NCBI GenBank assembly: GCA_963969495.1
Contig: OZ018326.1
Span: 824,631-888,630 of the forward strand
DNA from: Ceratothoa steindachneri
Taxonomy: Eukaryota > Arthropoda > Malacostraca > Isopoda > Cymothoidae
DNA: 64,000 nucleotides
Direction: 5' to 3'
Below are positions 1-11,223 of the stretch, piece after piece. The translations under genes were made by a program, and so were the position numbers. Numbering within the stretch: the stretch's first letter is position 1; each line of letters opens with the position of its first letter. The notes beneath the pieces were generated by a model that saw only the letters and a list, made by a program, of their open reading frames with translations, was not told where the DNA came from and made no database searches.

Positions 1-2561
1 GTGTAACTGGATATACCCTTACTAACTGGATAATAGCTTGATATCTTTTCTTTTTTTTCCCATTTGAGTGATCTAGACCTAGAGAGTAGCTTCAGTCCTA
101 TTTTTTTAGTATCGTTTATCCTAGTACTTTCTGCGGTTCCACTTGCTTTTGTTTCAGTTATGTATTTTTCTTCCTTGACTTATCAGCGGTGCCGGTTTCT
201 GTCGTCTGCATGTTCATTATTGGAGGTGGACGACTTGGTATGGAATGTTAATCGGTTCGAGTCCGTTTGTCTTAAGCAATACGATTAGAACTTTTTCATA
301 TATCCCAAACTCTTGCACGTTCTTACCATGTGCGTGGATTACACTTGTAAATTTTTGGTCATGTGCATGCGAATCTCGAAGTTACTATGTCTGTCCGTCC
401 GTCGGTTGGATGGTAACCATTTTATTTTTAAATGAGTTTTTGAAAGGTTTGAGCGTCTTAAGATCAGATGATATGTTTGTTAATTGATAATACGTTTGTA
501 ATTTTTTTTTATTTTCAAAAGTATTGAAATAATTGAGAGTAGGTGACTTAGGTTTGTTTACCTTGTTTGCATACATGCCTCCTGTTATACTTGGTAGTAC
601 TGCTTTTGCATTTCCGTTCTAGCTGCAACAGCTTAAGACATGTAATCTCCTTTCCTTTTTATTAATAAATTCTCTTCTTTTGGGACAGAACGCGGCCATC
701 GTCACTATTCTATTCCACTCTTATCCCTTGTAAGGGTCCTGAATTTATTTCTCACGTTGAGGCCGGGTTTTAATCTCAGCGGCACAGGAAATATATGTTT
801 AAGCATCGTCATGTACTGCATCTTATTGGACAGATTCGCTCTTTCTATTCTTGCCTTCACATTACAAAAAGCCAACTCTCTTCTCTGATCCTAAATCATG
901 CTGATGGATCTACATACTCATGGAGCAGTACGAGTGCCACCCCTTGAAATTTAATAGGAACTGAGGCACGACCTCTGCTACCTTTGGGCTCACATAAGAT
1001 TGTCATTCAGATCTGTATATGCATTTTTATTGACTTAATATATAACGGCTAAGACTCCAAAGGGATAAATAACGCTATCCACCTAAATTACGATAGATTA
1101 TTCGAGATCATGATTAACCAGTTATTCGCATAAAATTTGATATCAGCTCTTAATAAAAGTAAACCTATTTTACTTTATTTTCTCATTAAATCACTAGAGT
1201 GGTATGCATGTAAAGGTACAAAGAACTACAATTACTTATCTTGCAAAGATTATATGTAAGAGCTATTGTAGATATAATATTATTGACCCACTCCACTCTT
1301 AACTATAGATATGTTTGATGTCCATTACTTTTAAAGGTATAACTGTACAGAGAACATTACGATTTCAATTGCTGCCAGGCTGACGCTATGTTCCGAATGT
1401 ACAGCACACGAACATAAGTATCATTGATACTAACAGCCGAGTGTAGTAATAAAAAATAGATTTTAAGTTTAAATGCTTGAACAAAAAACACAACAATTAA
1501 ACAATTAATTATTTCTTTCACCTAAATTATATTCGGGCAAGCTCGACCTACATATGCTGAAAACATAATTATCTCAAGGAAGTTTTTCATTTAAATTCAC
1601 TCTTTCCTTTCGAGTAAGAACCGTGAAGATAAAAGAACATGTCAGCCCCAATCGCAATATCGTAATTTAATTAAAAAAGTAAACTTTTATATATTCTCTC
1701 TTTCTTACACCTACAGTAATTGGTTTCTAGCCTTTACCATAATGATGATAACTTTAGTTTAAATATTTCTTCCTTAAATCAGAACTCCAGAAGCCAAAAT
1801 TATTAGAATATTTCATTTTGTGTTTGATAAATTAGTACCTTAACAAGATAAATAACGTGAAACGTTCAGTCTCGTTCATACAGCCACGTTCATGGAAAAG
1901 ATTGTTGAATCCTGAGTTGTCTAAAAGTTGATTCTTGACACTCTCGACAAGGATAAACCATTGAAGCGCATTGCTGAAACAAGTGGCTATTTGCATAGGG
2001 TTGTATAAAAGTTTATTAATGGAACGTTGACTAAAAGAAGAAGTTTTGATAGAAAAAGGTGCATGAGGCACATAAAAGATGGTAGCTTTACAAGGAGTGA
2101 ACTAAGACGGATTCAGTGTATCAAGAGACTACGCAAAGGCTTCCTCAGGAAAGGTGATACAATTGTAGCATTCCTAATATAAAGCTACTGCTGAGCAAGA
2201 GTTAACATCAGAAGCGTCTAACATGAGCTAAGAGGAAAAGGCCTAGACTCTTTGTTGTGCAATGGTTCAAAGTCATCTTTTAAGATGAGTAAATTTTACA
2301 TGCCTTTTGGAAGTCTTGTTCCTAGTTTCTCGAATAAGAGTGAAAATGCATAAAATCCATTATTTGAATGTAATTGTAAATAGTTCGCAGTCTCTGATCA
2401 TTTGGCGTGTCATTTTATCAGCTGGAGTTAATATACTGTTTTGTTAGATATAAAGTCCACGCTGACGTCAAGCAAGAGATTTTAAATAAAATGATGCTTC
2501 CAAATGCTAACAAAACATATGCACATAAGTGGGTGTTATCCCAGTCGTACGGGTGATAGTT
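1..2561. other. AT-rich DNA, nothing recognised
   Basis: I see no recognisable coding domain, RNA gene or ordered repeat here. The short open frames have no family motifs and look like chance ORFs in AT-rich sequence. A very decayed element or an intron of a distant gene cannot be excluded. Confidence 0.5.
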
Positions 2562-3118
2562 CTGAAGAGGGTTGAGAAATCCAGGAGACTTTTCTAGCAT
2601 ATTAAGGAATTATTACTATTGCCTTTACCAAACGGCATTGACATGGTCGTTCTTGTTGATTTATCTAAAGTTTTCGAGGCGAAGTGCTGTTAGAATATCT
2701 ATAATTATATTTTTTCTGTTAAAGTTCAAAGCACTAGCTACTATAAAGGGTTTTTTAAAATTTCTCTTCTATAGAGAAATGGATAGTTGCCCAATAGTAA
2801 GGGTGGCGTTGCTGAAGAGGCTTGACCTACTCCAGAAGACCATTTTATCTGATTATGCAATTATTACTATTTTCCGTAGATAATCGCATTGACATGGAAT
2901 TATTGTTCATTTATGTAGAATTTATTAGGTAAAGAACCTCGTGAATATCCAAAATTTTCTTTTCCGTTAATTTTTAAACGACAACTCCTACCCAAGACTT
3001 CTTGAACTTTCTCATTTTAGAGAGATGGATGGTTGTTCCTGAAGAAGGTAAAGAACTCCAGGAAACTTTTCTAATCGTCTAATCGATAAAGAAATTATTT
3101 ATATTGCCCTTACCTAAA
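2562..3118. repeat. Diverged tandem repeat, unit ~230-250 bp, 2.3 copies
   Basis: Units begin at 2562, 2812 and 3039, each with CTGAAGARG, followed by a shared block around ATTACTATT and GCATTGACATGG and ending in AGAGARATGGATRGTTG before the next unit. Divergence between units is substantial, so the array is old. The third unit is cut off near 3118, where a SINE remnant begins, which suggests the SINE inserted into or beside the array. Confidence 0.6.
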
Positions 3119-3298
3119 CCATTTATATATGTATAAAATACAAGAAAAATCAAATTTGACGTGAATAGGCAATAGGAAAAGAAACAGGAGTTTTTTAAAG
3201 GCAAGAGAAAGCGACATTGGAAGAATATAATGATTAAAACGAGCAAAGAACGACGCAATCCATACTGAGAAGACAGTAATAACGCCAGGAACCTCTAG
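3119..3298 (-). mobile_element. Decayed, 5'-truncated copy of the tRNA-Ala-like SINE
   Basis: Collinear with the body of the SINE copy at 6911-7192. Shared blocks include GAAACAGGAGTTTT, AAGAGAAAG.GACATT, GAGCARAG, and GAGA.GACAG.RATAACGCCAG near 3290. The tRNA-like head that should lie to the right is missing. The tail side is the AT-rich stretch at 3119-3140. This third copy supports calling the 7.1- and 10.5-kb sequences a SINE family and not host tRNA genes. Confidence 0.65.
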
Positions 3299-3956
3299 CG
3301 CATTTTCTATCATATGGCAATATGTTCTGTGCTAAAGGTGGATTTATGTTATCATTGAAATTTATATTATCGTCCAATGCCAAAGAGGAGAGTTTCATGA
3401 TATTTAGGCATCATTGGGTCACATTGAACCCCAATAAGTCTCCTATCTTGGCTAACAATACTATGCCATCCAAATAGTTTATTTTACAAACATCTATCCT
3501 TTCTTTGAAAGCCCTAATAAAAGAAATTCTGATGTTTTTGGAACTGTTTTGCAGGGGGAAAGATTATCCAAAACGCAGAAAACTAAATGACGTAATTTAG
3601 TAATGGAAGAAATTGTAAATCCCCAAAAGCTGTTGAAACTGCGTATGATCCTATGGATTATATTCATTAATTCACCTGTTAACCTGCCTTTGATGATTAA
3701 CAGACGCTTGTAAGGAGAGTTACGTGGCTTCCGCTTGGCTAGCCAAATAACATTTTTTTCGTGATAATCGACTTATTAATCGTACATATTTACTTCCCAT
3801 TCTCGATTTCACTATCAATACCTTTTCAGAAATACATATTTAGCTAAGATTTCCTCTTTTGTTCTTCTAAAGTCTTTCAATAAGGTCGTTCGATTTTTAA
3901 ATGTAAATAAAACAAGTTGTGTGTGATATATGCAATCAATTTATTTAAAATTTGAA
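3299..3956. other. Intergenic, nothing recognised
   Basis: AT-rich sequence between the SINE remnant and the mariner-like element. No domain, repeat or RNA signal was identified. Confidence 0.4.
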
Positions 3957-5165
3957 AGTACATTTATGGCATTAAGTGTGGAATATGACGTCGTTCAAAT
4001 GTCCGCCGCGTCTTCCCTTGGTGGAACGTATTCGGGAAGCCCAATTTTCGATGACTTTGTCGCATAAATCTGGCTGAATTTGCTGGATGGTGTTCGTTAT
4101 GTTGACTTTAAGGACATCAACTCTTTGTGGATTATTCGCATAGACCTGCGATTTAAGGCAGCCCCAAAGAAAGTAGTCTAATGGCGTTAAATCACATGAT
4201 CTCGGTGGCCAGTTGAGGTCACCGCCGCGCGAGATGACCCTGCCCTGAAATCGCTGGTACAAAATTTCTATCGTCGTGTGCGTAGTGTAGCAGGTAGCGC
4301 CGTCCTATTGGAACTACATATCGTCAGTATCCATATCAGGCATATAATCAGGTTGAGGCAACAAGAAGTTGCTTATCATCGATCTGTAGGTCTCGCCGTT
4401 GACGGTTATGGCAATCCTATCTTCGTTCTCCAAAAATACGGACGGATGATTCCGTTAGACGAAAATCCGCAGTAAACAGTGACTTTTGCGGGATGCAATT
4501 GGTGCTGGTGTATCTTATGTGGATGGTTTCGTCTTAAATCTGACAATTTTGCTTGTTTACAAATCTATTCATCGAAAAATGGGCCTCGTCACTGAAGATA
4601 ATTTTTTAGGGGAAATTTGGGGCAACTTCCATCTGCTCTAGAGCCCAATCAGCGAACACACGGCGTTTCTATGGTCGATTACTTTAAGTTCCTGGGTAAG
4701 TTGGATTTTTTTACGGGTGCAGACTCAAGTCCCTATGCATAATTCGCCAAACTGAAGTCACAGAAAGGCCAAGTTCTTGTGAACGACTAGAAATTGACTG
4801 CCTTGGATTTTCCCGTACACTCTTATTTACGGCAGCGTTTTTTTCAGCAGACCTTGCGTTCGACAACGTACGGGTGTTGACTGATTGCCGTTTGACCCTT
4901 TTGCATCGAATTTGGCCACCAAGCATCGAACAGTGGACTCGGCAGGACGATTGTGGCGAGAATACAAAATCACGTAATGCGCGGAACGTTTGTTGAACAG
5001 AGCACTGATTTTGATAATAACATTTGATGATTTGCCCAAGCTTTTCAACGCTTTAACCTTTTATCGTGACTTGCCAAGTACTACTGAACAGTTCATAGTC
5101 AAGTTGCCAGATGTTGCCTTAACAACGTAGCCACTATCGCCTGACAAAGATTGAGCGTCCATGTT
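3957..5165 (-). pseudogene. Mariner/Tc1-superfamily transposase remnant
   Basis: Read on the minus strand, the last ~96 codons (4262 to 3972) are an open C-terminal DDE region with DLNWPPRSCDLTPLDYFLWG, the characteristic stretch around the third acidic residue in IS630/mariner-type transposases, followed by the usual helical tail ending HLNDVIFHT. Upstream, frames around 4830-5048 carry a helix-turn-helix-like N-terminal part, and around 4480-4600 there is a VTVYCGF-type segment from the DDE core. Stops and frame changes separate these blocks, so the gene is dead. A cut-and-paste transposase is the only role inferred. Terminal inverted repeats were not resolved. Confidence 0.8.
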
Positions 5166-5169
5166 GAAA

Positions 5170-6441
<1,272 letters not shown>

Positions 6442-6512
6442 TGATGGAGTCGTTCCTTGGGAACGTTATTCGTAGCAGGAATATGAAGACATGCGATGGT
6501 TTTGAACATTTA

Positions 6513-6562
6513 ATTTTCCGGACGTTTCGGTCATTGACGATCACCATCATCAGCGAATTCTA
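6513..6562 (-). ncRNA. Hammerhead ribozyme-like motif, left arm
   Basis: On the minus strand the core CTGATGA (6553 to 6547) is followed by stem II GGTGAT/ATGACC with one mismatch, then GAAAC and the cleavage triplet GTC (6523 to 6521). Stem III would be only ACGT (two pairs, no loop), the minimal form that in known retroelement hammerheads is thought to act as a dimer. A U between core and stem II is unpaired. Activity was not tested. Confidence 0.6.
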
Positions 6563-6721
6563 AATACATACCCCCAAAATTATTTTTATAAGAATAACTA
6601 AACACAGAAATCAAATTAGTGAAAATCTATTGATAAGAAATTGATGTAATATCTTAAAAATAAAAAAAAAAATGATTTCTGTGTTTAGTTATTCTTATAA
6701 AAATAATTTTTGGGGTATTTA

Positions 6722-6776
6722 GAATTCGCTGATGATGGTCATCGTCAATGACCGAAACGTCCGGAAAATTAAATGT
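6722..6776 (+). ncRNA. Hammerhead ribozyme-like motif, right arm
   Basis: The core CTGATGA at 6729-6735 is followed by stem II GGTCAT (6737-6742) and ATGACC (6748-6753) with a CGTCA loop, then GAAAC and GTC ending at 6761. Flanking GAATTCG and CGGAAAATT can partly pair as stem I. Stem II is perfect here, unlike the facing copy. One U (6736) is left unpaired between core and stem II, which lowers confidence in cleavage. Confidence 0.65.
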
Positions 6777-6910
6777 TCAAAACCATTGCATATGTCTTCA
6801 TATTCCTGCTATATATATAGGGCTTTCGCCATATTTATTTTCTGCCTTTCAAAACCATTTTGAAGACAGAAATATAGGTGCAGAAACCTTGCATTGCAGA
6901 CTAAATTACA

Positions 6911-7192
6911 ATATAGTACAAGAAAGAGAAAATTGGACGCGAATGAACAATGAGACAAGAAACAGGAGTTTTGTTTTTTTTTAGAGGTAAGAGAAAGGGA
7001 CATTAGAAACAGATTAGAATCAAAGAGAGCAGAGGGCAGCACAATGAAGGCAATCCTTTTTACCGAGGAGACAGAGATAACGCCAGGGGAAAAAAATTTG
7101 AAATTCCTGGCCGGGACTCGAACCCGAGTCTGCTGATTGCCAGTGAGATGCTCTACCGCTGAGCTACCAGGCACAGTGACTCTACCTCGCCC
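6911..7192 (-). mobile_element. tRNA-Ala-like SINE, minus orientation
   Basis: The tRNA-like head lies at 7105-7173 (minus). It has A box TAGCTCAGCGG (7166 to 7156), B box GGTTCGAGTCC (7124 to 7114), a 7-nt acceptor stem pairing at six positions, and an anticodon loop CTGGCAA giving GGC (Ala). The anticodon stem has mismatches, and the head is preceded by a conserved GGGCGAGGTAGAGTCACTG. A ~190-bp unrelated body runs left to an AT-rich tail. The same head plus body recurs at 10498 (plus) and, decayed, at 3119, so it is a SINE. Confidence 0.85.
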
Positions 7193-7227
7193 AAAGCGTT
7201 ATCCAATCAAACCGGCACCTGGCAGAT

Positions 7228-7506
7228 TTGTGTACGGCAGAGGGGGTCTTTTTTGTGGACCCGTACCGCACCTTTTATGGTAGAAATGATCTCTACCAAA
7301 GGGATGGGGTACATCTTTCCTTTAAAGGAAAGGCCTTTCTGTCGAACATGATCCAGAATGTCGTAGAGAGGACCGAAAGAAGTATCCGGCCCAGAGTGAG
7401 GGCGGACGTACGCCAGTACGCCCGTGTCACTCCAGGAACGACCTTCTCAGAGGTCGCAAAAAGGGGTGCCTCGCCAACAAAGAAGCCGGGAAACGGAAGA
7501 GCATAG
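7228..7506 (+). CDS. LINE ORF1 C-terminal fragment, SGNH-esterase-like
   Basis: About 90 codons ending at TAG 7504-7506. The segment NDLYQRDGVHLSFKG carries the Asp-x-x-His block (DGVHL) of SGNH/GDSL hydrolases, a domain known in ORF1 of CR1-type LINEs. The Ser nucleophile block and everything upstream are missing, so the element is 5'-truncated. The first ATG is not a natural start. The frame overlaps an open upstream extension of the ORF2 frame, so ORF2 may be translated by frameshift or reinitiation. Esterase activity of this fragment is not expected. Confidence 0.75.
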   Translation: MCTAEGVFFVDPYRTFYGRNDLYQRDGVHLSFKGKAFLSNMIQNVVERTERSIRPRVRADVRQYARVTPGTTFSEVAKRGASPTKKPGNGRA

Positions 7507-7613
7507 GGAGTCCTACAGTCGGGGACTCCCTGAAAGTTCTTCTGTTCAATGCGAGGTCAATCAGGAACAAGTTTCCTGAGCTCCGTGGCCTCGTAGCGAC
7601 GGAAGAACCCGAA

Positions 7614-10283
7614 ATGGTAGCCATAACAGAATCGTGGATAAAAACGTCAAACCGAGACTTTGAAGGCGAATTCACGGTTCCTGGCTACCAACTCTTCCAC
7701 AAAGATAGGCCAGACAGAGAGGGTGGCGGTGTAATGTTGTATGTCAAGGATACAATCAAATCTACGAACTCCAACATTATATCCGATCACGAGCTCCTAG
7801 GCGTTGACCTAGAGATAGGTCCTGTCAGATACAGGACCCTGGTGCTTTACAGACCCCCTTCCCAACCCGTTGAGAAGGACAGGGAACTGTACCAGCTGCT
7901 GGGTGAGCTTGTTCAAGGCAGAGTGTGCATCGTTATGGGCGACTTCAACAGACAAGTTGACTGGGAAACCAGAGCAGCCTGTGGCAATAGCGCGCTACTC
8001 CTGGAGTTCGCCAACAACGAGTTCCTCACTCAATGGGTCAGAGAACCGACGAGAGGAGACAATATCCTCGACTTGGTCTTCACCTCTGAGGATGATATCG
8101 TTGAGGATGCCTCTGTAGGCGAAGAGCTCGGTGGCAGTGATCACCAGCTAGTTAGATTTACCGTCAAGATCCCGAAGGTAAGGTCTGTTGCCAGTCAATC
8201 AAGGAAACTTGACTTGAGAAGAGCAGACTTTGCACGCCTTCGTGCTGGGCTGACTGATGTAAGGCTAGCGGTATGCGAAGAGGTTGAGGATTCGTGGAAC
8301 AATTTCAAAAATAAATTCATGAGTCTTCAATCAAGTTGCATCCCTCTAAAATGCCTCCGTCGGTCTTCTGTTCAACCAAAGTGGTTTAATCGAGAAATCG
8401 GCCAACTGCTTAGGGAGAAGAGAAATGCGTACCGGCGATCGAAGATCTCGGGTGCCTTTGACGAGTACCGGAGGCTAGCCAGGAGAGTGAAGTCCAGCAT
8501 AAGGGCGGCTAAGCGTACTGAGGAACTCCGAGTGGCGAGACTCTGCAAGGAGAATCCCAAGGAGTTCTTCGGCTATGTAAATAGCCGTAAACCAATCCAT
8601 CGTAGGATTGGGCCCCTAGTGGACGAGGAGGGTGCATTAACTCAGTCAGATGCAGAAAATGCTAACCTTCTCAATGACTACTTCTCCTCAGTGTTTACTA
8701 AAGAGTGTGGTCCCATCCCCCAGCCCACGTATTCCTACTCGGGGGAAAAGCTGGAGGCAATGGACTTCACCGAAGGAGAAATAAAGAAAAAGATCGGTGA
8801 CCTAAAGACGAATAAGTCCCCTGGGCCGGACGGGTTTCTACCCAAGGTGTTGAAGGAAGTGTGCGATGAAGTATCACGACATCTGTGCGCTATCTTTAAC
8901 ATGTCAATCCGGACCGGATGCGTTCCTAGAGACTGGCGTGAGGCGGAGGTGACTCCGATCTTCAAGAAAGGATCCTCCAGCCATCCGTCAAACTACCGAC
9001 CTATCAGTCTGACTTCGATAGTCGGTAAACTCATGGAAAGCATGATGTTGGAGAAAATAACGTCGTATTTAGAGTCAAACCTTCTACTGAGGAGTTCTCA
9101 GCACGGCTTCCGAAGGCAACGGTCATGCCTGACGAACCTTGTGGAATTCTTCCACTTCGTGTTCAGTGAGCACGATCGGGACAAGGCGGTGGATGTGGTT
9201 TACTTAGACTTTCAGAAAGCCTTTGATAAGGTACCACACCGCCGCCTTCTCCGGAAAGTGCGAGCGCTGGGCATAGACGGAAAAGTAGCCGGCTGGATCG
9301 AGAACTGGCTAAGTGGCAGATGGCAACGGGTGGTGGTGAATGGACAGGCTTCTGAGTGGGTGCCCGTTACTAGCGGAGTGCCTCAAGGTTCTGTCCTGGG
9401 ACCACTACTATTCATCATCTACGTCAACGACATGGACGGTGACATGGTTGCCAAGATTTCCAAATTTGCCGACGATACCAAGCTTGGTATGAACGTTGCA
9501 AAGGATGGAAATACTGCCCGCCTGCAGGAAGACCTTGGGAAGATTGGGGAGTGGTCGGACATGTGGCAAATGCCGTTCAACGTGAACAAGTGCAAAGTAA
9601 TGCATATCGGCCACAGAAATCCCCAATCTCATTATATCCTTAAGGGCACTGCTCTCGAATCGAGTGACACTGAGAAGGACTTGGGTGTTACTGTCACTAG
9701 CGACCTCAAGTTCTCGAAACAGTGCATCGAGGCAGAGAAGAAAGCCCAAAGGATGTTAGGCTACATAAAGCGCCAGTTTGGATACCGTAACAGGGAGATA
9801 GTACTTTGTCTGTACAACTCCCTAGTTCGGCCGCCCCTGGAGTATGCCGTACAATTTTGGAGTCCTTCGTTTCGAAAGGACATCGCAAGGTTGGAACGCG
9901 TTCAAGCCAGGGCAACCAAACTGATTCCCTCTATCCGACATAAAAGTTATGAGGATAGACTAAGGGAATTAGATCTGTTCTCGTTGGAAACCCGTAGACT
10001 GCGTGGTCAGCTCATCGAAGTTTTCAAAATACTTCGAGGGTTCGACAATGTTGACTACCGGGATATTTTCACACTGAGTGAGAACAGAACGCGCAATCAC
10101 GGCTTCAAACTTGAACTGAAGCGTTACAACCGCAATCTGTGTGGAAACTTTTTCACCTACAGTATCTGCGGTAAGTGGAACGCACTTCCAGTGGAAGTTG
10201 TCAACAGTGAATCTGTTGACCAGTTCAAGTCAAGACTAGACAAAGTCTTGAAAAGTGGCCGTTTAGGGACGCAAAACAATTGA
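7614..10283 (+). CDS. LINE ORF2: endonuclease / reverse transcriptase
   Basis: An uninterrupted frame of 889 codons from the first ATG. The real domain begins upstream, since codons from 7530 read LKVLLFNARSIRNK, the start of an APE-type endonuclease, with no ATG between. Endonuclease motifs are ITESW (residue ~5), GDFNRQVDW (~108) and GSDHQ (~172). RT motifs are NKSPGPDG (~400), NYRPISL (~460), YLDFQKAFDK (~529), GVPQGSVLGP (~590) and the catalytic FADD (~617). The C-terminal region (CLYNSLVRPPLEYAV onward) is typical of CR1. All key catalytic residues are present, so this could encode an active nicking/target-primed reverse transcription enzyme, although the element lacks a full ORF1 and promoter. 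Confidence 0.93.
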   Translation: MVAITESWIKTSNRDFEGEFTVPGYQLFHKDRPDREGGGVMLYVKDTIKSTNSNIISDHELLGVDLEIGPVRYRTLVLYRPPSQPVEKDRELYQLLGELVQGRVCIVMGDFNRQVDWETRAACGNSALLLEFANNEFLTQWVREPTRGDNILDLVFTSEDDIVEDASVGEELGGSDHQLVRFTVKIPKVRSVASQSRKLDLRRADFARLRAGLTDVRLAVCEEVEDSWNNFKNKFMSLQSSCIPLKCLRRSSVQPKWFNREIGQLLREKRNAYRRSKISGAFDEYRRLARRVKSSIRAAKRTEELRVARLCKENPKEFFGYVNSRKPIHRRIGPLVDEEGALTQSDAENANLLNDYFSSVFTKECGPIPQPTYSYSGEKLEAMDFTEGEIKKKIGDLKTNKSPGPDGFLPKVLKEVCDEVSRHLCAIFNMSIRTGCVPRDWREAEVTPIFKKGSSSHPSNYRPISLTSIVGKLMESMMLEKITSYLESNLLLRSSQHGFRRQRSCLTNLVEFFHFVFSEHDRDKAVDVVYLDFQKAFDKVPHRRLLRKVRALGIDGKVAGWIENWLSGRWQRVVVNGQASEWVPVTSGVPQGSVLGPLLFIIYVNDMDGDMVAKISKFADDTKLGMNVAKDGNTARLQEDLGKIGEWSDMWQMPFNVNKCKVMHIGHRNPQSHYILKGTALESSDTEKDLGVTVTSDLKFSKQCIEAEKKAQRMLGYIKRQFGYRNREIVLCLYNSLVRPPLEYAVQFWSPSFRKDIARLERVQARATKLIPSIRHKSYEDRLRELDLFSLETRRLRGQLIEVFKILRGFDNVDYRDIFTLSENRTRNHGFKLELKRYNRNLCGNFFTYSICGKWNALPVEVVNSESVDQFKSRLDKVLKSGRLGTQNN

Positions 10284-10314
10284 GCAGCCATGTGCCCGCT
10301 CGATTGCTAGTCCC

Positions 10315-10386
10315 AAGGTACCCTCTTTGAATGGACCGTAAGGTCTCCTAGGGTACCTTCTTTCCTTGTAACTCCTTGTAACACTC
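10315..10386 (+). other. CR1 3'-UTR stem-loop and terminal repeat
   Basis: AAGGTACCCT (10315-10324) pairs with AGGGTACCTT (10350-10359). Inside it GACC (10334-10337) pairs with GGTC (10342-10345) around GTAA. CTTGTAACTC/CTTGTAACAC follow. A related pairing is present in the second copy near 38595-38660, which suggests selection on the 3' structure for recognition by the element's own RT (inference from CR1/L2 biology). Confidence 0.65.
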
Positions 10387-10497
10387 TAAGCTAGGAACCT
10401 CCAAGCAATTTTTATACCACATCTTCTTAAACGCTCAAAATTTAAAGGCTCATCCCCAAGTCACATACAAAGAAGAAGGAGCAAATGCAAGTTCTGC

Positions 10498-10777
10498 GGG
10501 CGAGGTAGAGTCACTGTGCCCGGTAGCTCAGCGGTAGAGCATCTGACCGGCAATCAGCAGACCCGGGTTCGAGTCCCGGCCAGAAATTTCAAACTTTTTT
10601 CCCCTGGTGTTATCTCTGTCTCCTCGGTAAAAAGGATTGCCTTCATTGTGCCGCCCTCTGCTCTCTTTGATTCTAGTCTTCTTCTAATGTCCCTTTCTCT
10701 TACCTCTAAAAAAAACAAAAAAAACCCCCTCCTGTTTCTTGTCTCATTGCTCATTCGCGTCCAATTTTCTCTTTCTT

Positions 10778-10819
<42 letters not shown>
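10498..10819 (+). mobile_element. tRNA-Ala-like SINE, plus orientation, with (AT)n tail
   Basis: Reverse-complement partner of the copy at 6911-7192. It has the leader GGGCGAGGTAGAGTCACTG, then the tRNA-like head (10517-10587) with A box TAGCTCAGCGG (10524-10534), B box GGTTCGAGTCC (10566-10576) and anticodon-position GGC. The body follows to 10781 and a TA repeat tail runs 10782-10819. Position 33 is C where a tRNA needs U, which argues against a working tRNA gene. It begins ~105 bp after the CR1 3' end. Confidence 0.85.
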
Positions 10820-10821
<2 letters not shown>

Positions 10822-10892
10822 CCTAGATTTCTTATACAAAGCTTGAGTCTTATATCCAGTAAGAAGGACAAAACGAAGAAGGCGGGTCCCAT

Positions 10893-10940
10893 CTTTAATT
10901 CCAACGTTTCTGGTTTTTACAAAACCCATCTTCAGCAGCT
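10893..10940 (-). ncRNA. Hammerhead ribozyme-like motif, minus
   Basis: On the minus strand CTGAAGA (10935 to 10929) fits the CUGANGA core. Stem II follows as TGGGTTTT/AAAAACCA with one mismatch and a 2-nt loop, then GAAAC (10910 to 10906) and GTT, a permitted NUH triplet. As in the 6.5-kb motifs, stem III is minimal. It lies ~450 bp upstream of Penelope-like RT sequence but in opposite orientation. Structure only; cleavage unknown. Confidence 0.6.
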
Positions 10941-11223
10941 AAAACAAATTCTAAATGAGTAATCTAAGCCTAAAAACATAAATAACAGCACAAGTTCAAA
11001 GTTAGAAACCACAGATCAGAGAAAATCACAAGAGCGACGTTAAAAATATAAAATGAACGTTACGTTAATGAACAAACAAAATAGTGAGGTAAAGAACAGC
11101 AAAATATTTGTAAAGAGATACTATCAAATAAGGACCTACAAAGTAAACGTAATATTACAAAATTAAACAATTGAATTGGAAAAATAGAGAATTGGATACA
11201 AAAGGTAAAACTAAAATATAGAA

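Larger units (their letters stand above)
6473..6811. repeat. Large inverted repeat (~140-bp arms), Penelope-type terminal sequence
   Basis: The left arm 6473-6613 and right arm 6673-6811 are near-perfect reverse complements around a ~60-bp AT-rich spacer. The arms include TAGCAGGAATATGAAGACAT at the outer end and TGATTTCTGTGTTTAGTT at the inner end. Each arm contains one hammerhead-like motif, so the two ribozymes face each other. Hammerheads in terminal repeats are known from Penelope-like retroelements, so this is read as a tail-to-tail pair of such termini without coding sequence. Confidence 0.8.
7197..10393 (+). mobile_element. CR1-clade non-LTR retrotransposon, 5'-truncated in ORF1
   Basis: Contains the end of an esterase-type ORF1, an open ORF2 with endonuclease and reverse transcriptase, a ~110-bp 3' UTR with a stem-loop, and a short terminal direct repeat (CTTGTAACTC, CTTGTAACAC) near 10367-10386 in place of a poly(A) tail. 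These are traits of the CR1/L2 group. The element sits between two outward-facing SINE copies. A second copy of the same family is split across 38.6-45.1 kb (minus), and an older relative lies at 61.25-61.99 kb. Confidence 0.9.

Noticed and set aside
2640..2690. RT motif-A-like IDMVVLVDLSK translation
   Set aside because: It lies in a tandem-repeat unit, the next unit does not preserve the residues, and no neighbouring RT motifs exist.
7105..7173. tRNA-Ala(GGC) gene (minus), and its partner at 10517-10587
   Set aside because: The anticodon stems are mismatched, one copy has C at position 33, and both continue into the same non-tRNA body with a tail. A SINE fits better.
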